DNA of 7,443 nucleotides from NCBI GenBank assembly GCA_937910825.1, contig CALEMO010000386.1, positions 1 to 7,443 of the forward strand, written 5' to 3'. Below the pieces are notes generated by a model that was given only the letters and a program-made list of their open reading frames with translations, was not told the origin of the DNA and ran no database searches. The translations under genes were made by a program, and so were the position numbers. This DNA comes from an uncultured Solirubrobacterales bacterium. GTDB taxonomy: Bacteria; Actinomycetota; Thermoleophilia; Solirubrobacterales; 70-9. Below are positions 7,197 through 7,443 of the stretch, in pieces. Every line of letters starts with the position of its first letter. Position 1 is the stretch's first letter.

Positions 7197-7443
7197 CTAT
7201 CCGCCGATCAGCGGAAGTAGCGCTCCAAGCTTGATTTCTGTCTCTGCCAGCTCGGCGGCAGGGTCCGAATCCGATACGACGCCGACCCCTGCGTAAAGGT
7301 GCGCCTCCCTGTCCCTGAGCAGCGCGCTCCTCAGGGCGACGCAGAACTCGCCGTCGCCTGATCCGTCCATCCAGCCGACCGGTCCGGCGTACCAGCCGCG
7401 GTCCATGCCCTCGACTTCGTTCATCACCTGCTCGGCCTTTTTC
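7197..7443 (-). CDS. menF: Isochorismate synthase, C-terminal part (cut by window edge)
   Basis: This frame runs from the right edge to a TAG at 7199-7197 and is open at its 5' side, so only about the last 81 residues are present. It matches the C terminus of chorismate-binding enzymes: RGWYAGPVGW, then FCVALRSALL, then LYAGVGVVSDSDP and AELAETEIKLGALL. The RG-Y-G-G motif and the GVGVVSDSDP-ExxET-K segment hold substrate and Mg2+ contacts in this family. Anthranilate and aminodeoxychorismate synthase components share the fold, but the GWYAGPVGW form and the men neighbours favour isochorismate synthase. This enzyme makes isochorismate, the substrate of MenD. It is on the opposite strand to menD and converges with it. 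A GTG at 7427 is internal and not the real start, since the upstream codons (KKAEQ) continue in frame. Confidence 0.85.
   Translation of the reverse strand, partial: KKAEQVMNEVEGMDRGWYAGPVGWMDGSGDGEFCVALRSALLRDREAHLYAGVGVVSDSDPAAELAETEIKLGALLPLIGG

Noticed and set aside
7200..7215. Short hairpin TCCGC-N6-GCGGA
   Set aside because: It lies inside the menF coding end, is only 5 bp and has no T-run; such stems are frequent in GC-rich DNA.
7197..7427. A complete small protein starting at GTG 7427
   Set aside because: The sequence is plainly the C terminus of a chorismate-binding enzyme and the frame stays open to the window edge, so it is a partial gene.

Overview
The window reads as a high-GC actinobacterial chromosome segment. 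It holds most of the classical o-succinylbenzoate menaquinone (vitamin K2) pathway beside ketol-acid reductoisomerase. GC-rich codon use, GTG and TTG starts, tight or overlapping gene junctions and actinobacterial-type Men protein sequences support an actinobacterium. Thermoleophilia/Solirubrobacterales is my best guess, from family resemblance only. I see no mobile element, RNA gene, CRISPR array or sign of recent transfer.

Layout from left to right: 1-150 is a non-coding stretch downstream of ilvC with two hairpins. ilvC (151-1155, minus) and menE (1198-2562, minus) run leftward, 42 nt apart. A 73-bp divergent region (2563-2635) separates menE from a rightward gene series: menB (2636-3514), menA (3511-4392, overlapping menB by 4 nt), menC (about 4476-5468, true start unclear) and menD (5486-7168). 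The 3' end of an isochorismate synthase gene (menF type) enters from the right edge on the minus strand (7443-7197) and converges on menD with a 28-nt gap.

Together these genes take chorismate to isochorismate (MenF), SEPHCHC (MenD), o-succinylbenzoate (MenC), OSB-CoA (MenE), DHNA-CoA (MenB) and, after thioester hydrolysis, demethylmenaquinone (MenA). MenH, the DHNA-CoA thioesterase and the MenG/UbiE methyltransferase are not in this window. IlvC belongs to valine, leucine and isoleucine synthesis and has no direct role in the quinone pathway.

The genes are conventional. The points worth a second look are mostly non-coding: (i) menC has no ATG, GTG or TTG able to include its conserved first strand, which suggests a CTG start or a one-base frameshift; (ii) the octamer GATCCGGA occurs four times, always between genes, in three different gaps; (iii) a dyad with LysR-box geometry lies directly before ilvC; (iv) two stem-loops follow ilvC. 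I found no strong evidence for a previously undescribed system.
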